This document shows positions 32,830-35,327 of a DNA stretch of 35,327 nucleotides, one piece after another. Origin of the DNA: Treponema sp. (lineage in GTDB: Bacteria; Spirochaetota; Spirochaetia; Treponematales; Breznakiellaceae); the NCBI GenBank assembly GCA_031283505.1, contig JAITBO010000173.1, positions 1 through 35,327 of the forward strand. Direction: 5' to 3'. Under the pieces are notes generated by a model that was not told where the DNA came from, did no database searches, and worked only from the letters and a program-made list of their open reading frames with translations. Made by a program: the position numbers and the translations under genes. Within the stretch, counting starts at the first letter, position 1; each line of letters begins with the position of its first letter.

Positions 32830-33016
32830 AAAGGGTAGCGAAAAAAATATCCCCGCAATCGCAAGTAAAAACTTGGATGAACTTTTAACTTTATTACGGC
32901 CTTTTGATATTGCAAATAGTCTATTCTGACAATAATTTTGCTTATTAATCGCGTATTACCAACAGCGAAGTAGTGACGGGTAAAGAGAACACACAAAAGA
33001 TAGAGAGGAAACACCT

Positions 33017-33208
33017 GTGATTACGGACGTGGAGTTCTCGATTAGTACGCAAAGGTATACGTTTTTCCAAATCTTTCGCCCATTACCGGAAAACGGCGCC
33101 AAGTCTCCGAACGCCAATTCCGAATTGGTGGTTCTTGCGGCAAAACATACCAGAACGGAGATGCGGGAGTTGGAGGATTCCATTAACTCCTTTAAGGGGA
33201 GGGATTAA
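33017..33208 (+). CDS. Possible small ORF, not recognised
   Basis: A 63-residue frame from GTG 33017, with GAGAGGAAAC upstream. It has an unremarkable soluble sequence ending ELEDSINSFKGRD. Its last 17 bases overlap the end of the convergent transporter gene. The acceptable ribosome site is the only positive sign; it may be the tail of a lost gene or chance. Confidence 0.2.
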   Translation: MITDVEFSISTQRYTFFQIFRPLPENGAKSPNANSELVVLAAKHTRTEMRELEDSINSFKGRD

Positions 33209-34118
33209 TCCGGGTTTTCCCCCCTTTTCCGCCCGTCATAGCCAAGGTCACTCCGGACAGCACCAGCAGGGCTCCCAGCCATTGGAGGGGCATAAGCTTT
33301 TCCCCCAGAAAGGCGAAGCCCACGGCTACAGTTACCACGGGGATAAAATTAAGAAAAACCGATGTGACCGAAACGCCCAATTGTTCCAGGGAGTAAGCGT
33401 AGAACCAGTACCCCAGGGCGGAACAACAGATACCCAGGAAGACAGTATGCCCCAGGACGGGCAGGGTGGGAACGCTCCAGGAAGGAAATTCCTGGGCGGC
33501 AAAGGGCAGGAAGCCGATGAAGCCGAAGACGCTCTGCCAGAATACAATGTGGATGCGGGAACAGCGGGCAAAGAGAGGCCGGGTAAGGAAGCTGTAAGCC
33601 ACCCAACTCAGCGCCGCGCCGCCCATATAAACATATCCCCAGATGCTGCCTGAAACCGAAAAGGACACTCCCGCCACAAGCCATACGCCGGCGGTGGAAA
33701 TAAGAGCCCCCAGCCAGCGCTGGACCGGGGAAGAGGGGGCGGGTTCCCGCGTCGTTTTTCGGCGGAACTTGCCGCCTGTCCATTCGACAATTACGGTGAG
33801 CGCCGGTATGGCGGCGACGATGATGGATGCTTCCGACGCGGACACCAGGGAAACCCCGTTATTTTCACAGAAGAAATACGCAGTAACCCCCGTCAGTCCC
33901 GCGCCGACGAGGAGAGGCAAATCCCTGACTTTGAGCTTTTCGTCCGGAGCGAGGCGGCTTTTGATAAAAGTTAGAAACACTATCGCCAGCGCAAACCTGC
34001 ACGCCCCTAGGGTCATGGGCGGAAACACGGTTACGGCGACCTTGATGGAAACAAAGGAAACGCCCCAAAAGACGACGCAGATGATAATAGTCAGGAGAGC
34101 TTTCTTTCGGTCATACAT
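33192..34118 (-). CDS. EamA/DMT family transporter
   Basis: A membrane protein of 308 residues with about ten hydrophobic segments in two EamA repeats. The first opens with LLTIIICVVFWGVSFVSIKV and contains ACRFALAIVFLTF; the second has LGICCSALGYWFYAYSLEQL and ALLVLSGVTLAM at the end. Members of this superfamily export amino acids, purines or other metabolites; the substrate cannot be told. A/T-rich DNA with no Shine-Dalgarno precedes ATG 34118, but TATAA-like boxes lie very close, so the mRNA may have a very short leader. Confidence 0.88.
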   Translation of the reverse strand: MYDRKKALLTIIICVVFWGVSFVSIKVAVTVFPPMTLGACRFALAIVFLTFIKSRLAPDEKLKVRDLPLLVGAGLTGVTAYFFCENNGVSLVSASEASIIVAAIPALTVIVEWTGGKFRRKTTREPAPSSPVQRWLGALISTAGVWLVAGVSFSVSGSIWGYVYMGGAALSWVAYSFLTRPLFARCSRIHIVFWQSVFGFIGFLPFAAQEFPSWSVPTLPVLGHTVFLGICCSALGYWFYAYSLEQLGVSVTSVFLNFIPVVTVAVGFAFLGEKLMPLQWLGALLVLSGVTLAMTGGKGGKTRINPSP

Positions 34119-34347
34119 ATTTTTATAATATTATTTTATGCCATTGTAGCATAGTCCCTGGTCTTTATTTTGAGAAATCAGTATGAATTTAACAGCTCTT
34201 GATTCTGTGGGTCAAGTTTAGCCGCTTCTGCCGTCGAGAATTTTAAGGTAATCGACAATGTATTGCGGGGTATAATAGACTTGTTCGATAACCCGGTTGG
34301 TTGTCTCACAAGTCTTGCGGTTTTTCAGGCTAAAGCCTTGCAAAACC

Positions 34348-34401
34348 GCGTTTATTAGAGTTGTTTAGAAACTGAAATTTCTAAACAACTCTAATAAACG
34401 C
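34348..34401. repeat. 24-bp perfect inverted repeat inserted in the R-M relic
   Basis: Arms 34348-34371 and 34378-34401 are perfect inverted copies (each holding TAGAGTTGTTTAGAAA or its complement) around the 6-base loop CTGAAA. An adjacent second stem-loop (GCGGTTTT/AAAACCGC with inner AGGC/GCCT) lies at about 34317-34349. Together they interrupt the reading frame between SVY and VYYTPQYIV. This looks like a miniature inserted element. Confidence 0.7.
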
Positions 34402-34558
34402 TTCCGGCGTGGCGGATTTCCGGCTTTTCTTCCACCCTGGCCTGATGAGTTTCGGTAAGGTGTATCTTGCTTCCCAAAAAACGCTCGTAAATGCGTCCCA
34501 ATATTTCAGGATCTATCACGTCAAACTGATAGGCCGAAAGGGAATGGCACAGTTTTTT

Positions 34559-34617
34559 GAGCCTGTTCCAAAACTAATTGACTGTTCGCTAAACGCACAC
34601 GGTTTTGGAACAGCCTC
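34559..34617. mobile_element. 59-bp miniature palindromic insertion in the R-M relic
   Basis: The ends GAGCCTGTTCCAAAAC (34559-34574) and GTTTTGGAACAGCCTC (34602-34617) are inverted copies with one mismatch. Runs of T on the plus strand (AAAA on the coding strand) flank both sides and may be a target duplication. It splits the relic frame between DKTIKNIIK and LKKLCHSLSAYQ. It carries no coding capacity, so mobility would depend on a transposase elsewhere. Confidence 0.6.
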
Positions 34618-34837
34618 TTTTGATAATATTTTTAATGGTTTTATCATCAATGCCGAGAGCCTCGAAAAAATGTTCTTTGAAAAAAAGTCCGTTATATTCA
34701 CCACCAAGATTTCTGAACAAGGGAATAAGGTGCGGATAGATGTTTTCCTTATGTCGGATTTTGGAATAGACTCAACCGGGAATTTGGCTGAGTTCCTGCG
34801 GATTGTCAACAATGAAAATGAGGGATTTCCCCCCAAA

Positions 34838-34982
34838 AGGGACCCGTCCCTAAGGGAAAGCATCCGCGCAAGGGATAGGAGCGGTATAAGTTTTTCCGGG
34901 CAGGGATCTGCCCGGAAAAACTTATTTAAGCGGATAGCCCGGTTTCCGGCGCCGGACCCGGAGGGTCTGAAAGCGCCGGAAA
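34838..34982. repeat. Run of strong stem-loops
   Basis: AGGGAC/GTCCCT (34838-34851), then an 18-bp perfect stem 34886-34903/34908-34925 with loop GGAT, then TTTCCGGCGC (34943-34952) with GCGCCGGAAA (34973-34982) enclosing GACCC/GGGTC. A further TTTCCGGAAA palindrome lies at about 34995. The 18-bp stem has A5/T5 at its shoulders and could terminate transcription in either direction. The group resembles a mosaic intergenic repeat. Confidence 0.6.
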
Positions 34983-35046
34983 TGCGCCCAAAATTTCCGG
35001 AAAAATCTTCGTAAATGCAAAATCACTGCCTTTTTGCCTTCAATCC

Positions 35047-35076
35047 TTGCATTTCCCCCCCCCTTTACGGTATATT
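35047..35076 (+). promoter_or_regulatory. Candidate parC promoter with a C9 spacer tract
   Basis: TTGCAT (35047-35052), an 18-base spacer and TATATT (35071-35076) form a plausible sigma-70 promoter. The spacer contains nine consecutive C (35055-35063). The start site should fall near 35083, three bases before the ATG, so the mRNA would be essentially leaderless; no Shine-Dalgarno is visible. Confidence 0.55.
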
Positions 35077-35085
35077 GACCTTAGA

Positions 35086-35327
35086 ATGGCATATATAAAA
35101 CACCTTTTCGACCGGAATTTCCTGGAATACGCTTCTTATGTTATCAAAGACCGGGCCATCCCGGACCTGGAAGACGGTTTAAAGCCCGTACAGCGGCGTA
35201 TCATGCACACCCTTTTTGAAAAAGACGACGGAAAATTTCATAAAGTTGCCAATATCGTGGGGGAGTGTATGAAGTACCACCCCCATGGGGACGCTTCCAT
35301 AGGCGACGCTCTGGTGGTTCTGGCCAA
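35086..35327 (+). CDS. parC: DNA topoisomerase IV subunit A (5' part, runs off the window)
   Basis: The 80 visible codons begin [20 protein letters not shown] and include [20 protein letters not shown] and [18 protein letters not shown], the N-terminal catalytic domain of type IIA topoisomerase A subunits, up to the HPHGD region before the active Tyr. The [14 protein letters not shown] form and the short N-terminus fit ParC (decatenase) rather than GyrA, though spirochete annotations sometimes interchange them. There is no ribosome site upstream. The gene is cut by the window edge, not broken. Confidence 0.9.
   Translation, partial: MAYIKHLFDRNFLEYASYVIKDRAIPDLEDGLKPVQRRIMHTLFEKDDGKFHKVANIVGECMKYHPHGDASIGDALVVLA

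Larger units (their letters stand above)
32491..33016. other. Repeat-bearing intergenic DNA
   Basis: No gene, tRNA or clear promoter seen. Two copies of the dispersed repeat lie at 32681-32718 (minus) and 32801-32829 (plus). Between them is a degenerate segment rich in ACGAAC and TTTGTGGTTA words that can partly fold on itself. The base composition is clearly more A+T-rich than in the ribosomal cluster. Confidence 0.45.
34218..34842 (-). pseudogene. Relic of an Eco57I/PglX-like restriction-modification enzyme
   Basis: Minus-strand fragments in order: IYPHLIPLFRNLGGEYNGLF, FKEHFFEALGIDDKTIKNII; after an insertion, FDVIDPEILGRIYERFLGSK, HLTETHQARVEEKPEIRHAG, SVY; after a second insertion, VYYTPQYIVDYLKILD. 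The IDPEILGxIYE, VEEKPExRxAG and VYYTPQYIVDY segments are the hallmark lead-in to the methyltransferase domain of type IIG and PglX-like enzymes. The methyltransferase motif (usually DPACGSG) is reduced to LDGRSG and a stop follows. A stop also lies at 34774-34772. Most of the gene is gone. Confidence 0.75.
34119..35085. other. Non-coding region with R-M relic and palindromes
   Basis: 967 bases with no intact gene. It holds the minus-strand restriction-modification relic (34218-34842), two inserted palindromic elements, then a run of strong stem-loops (34838-34982), then the parC promoter. A plus-strand frame over 34409-35014 is the antisense of the relic and of the palindromes and is not credited. 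Confidence 0.6.

Noticed and set aside
32491..33016. Search for tRNA genes or a CRISPR array in the largest A/T-rich gap
   Set aside because: No cloverleaf with a GGTTCGA-type T arm and no regularly spaced repeats; only the dispersed repeat copies were found.
32956..33183. 75-residue minus-strand frame opposite the small ORF at 33017
   Set aside because: No ribosome site, no recognisable family, and no better coding signs than the opposite strand.
34409..35014. 201-residue plus-strand open frame
   Set aside because: Antisense to the restriction-modification relic; its C-terminus is a translation of the palindromes.

Overview
The window looks like the chromosome of a spirochete of the Treponema lineage, at roughly 50% G+C. 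Periplasmic (FlaB-type) flagellins without signal peptides, a spirochete-style flagellar gene order, and an S10-spc-alpha ribosomal cluster lacking adk, map and infA all point that way. The base composition and an EutT-like cobalamin enzyme suggest a free-living or gut treponeme, such as the termite-gut group, rather than T. pallidum. That last step is inference from memory and was not checked by any search.

Layout. (1) 1-326: hairpin-rich non-coding DNA and a candidate sigma-28-type promoter. (2) 327-4726, plus strand: late flagellar operon flgN-flgK-flgL-fliW-csrA (hook-filament junction proteins plus the FliW/CsrA translational switch). (3) 14797-4752, minus strand, read right to left: an EutT-like adenosyltransferase, two flaB flagellins, flaG, fliD, a conserved unknown, a membrane-anchored PilZ protein, a small unknown, tsaE, tsaB and a PAS/HD-GYP phosphodiesterase. 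(4) 14828-15318: a decayed IS3-type element with recognisable ends. (5) 15481-32384, plus strand: rpsL-rpsG, tuf, then the whole S10, spc and alpha operons to rplQ, followed by a 60-residue zinc-ribbon protein and a hairpin that may be a terminator. (6) 32385-35085: accessory DNA with dispersed repeats, an EamA transporter, a wrecked Eco57I/PglX-like restriction-modification gene carrying two palindromic insertions, and a palindrome-rich intergenic tract. (7) 35086-end: 5' part of parC, with a C9 tract inside its likely promoter.

How it works together. The most coherent biology is flagellar. FliW and CsrA are encoded with FlgK/FlgL. Across the convergent junction, the leaders of both flaB genes and of flaG each carry a GGA-containing element of the kind CsrA binds: a CGGA tetraloop on an 8-bp stem, an ACAAGGACG motif in a folded leader, and an AAGGATGT in a hairpin loop. 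In other bacteria FliW is held by flagellin and in turn holds CsrA, so this set could couple filament assembly to flagellin translation. PilZ and HD-GYP genes in the same block add cyclic-di-GMP sensing and turnover. Between the two flaB genes lies a sigma-28-like promoter that points away from the downstream flaB and is bracketed by a 12/13-bp inverted repeat. It could drive an RNA toward and antisense to the upstream flaB, or be an invertible promoter. This is the most unusual single signal in the window and it is untested.
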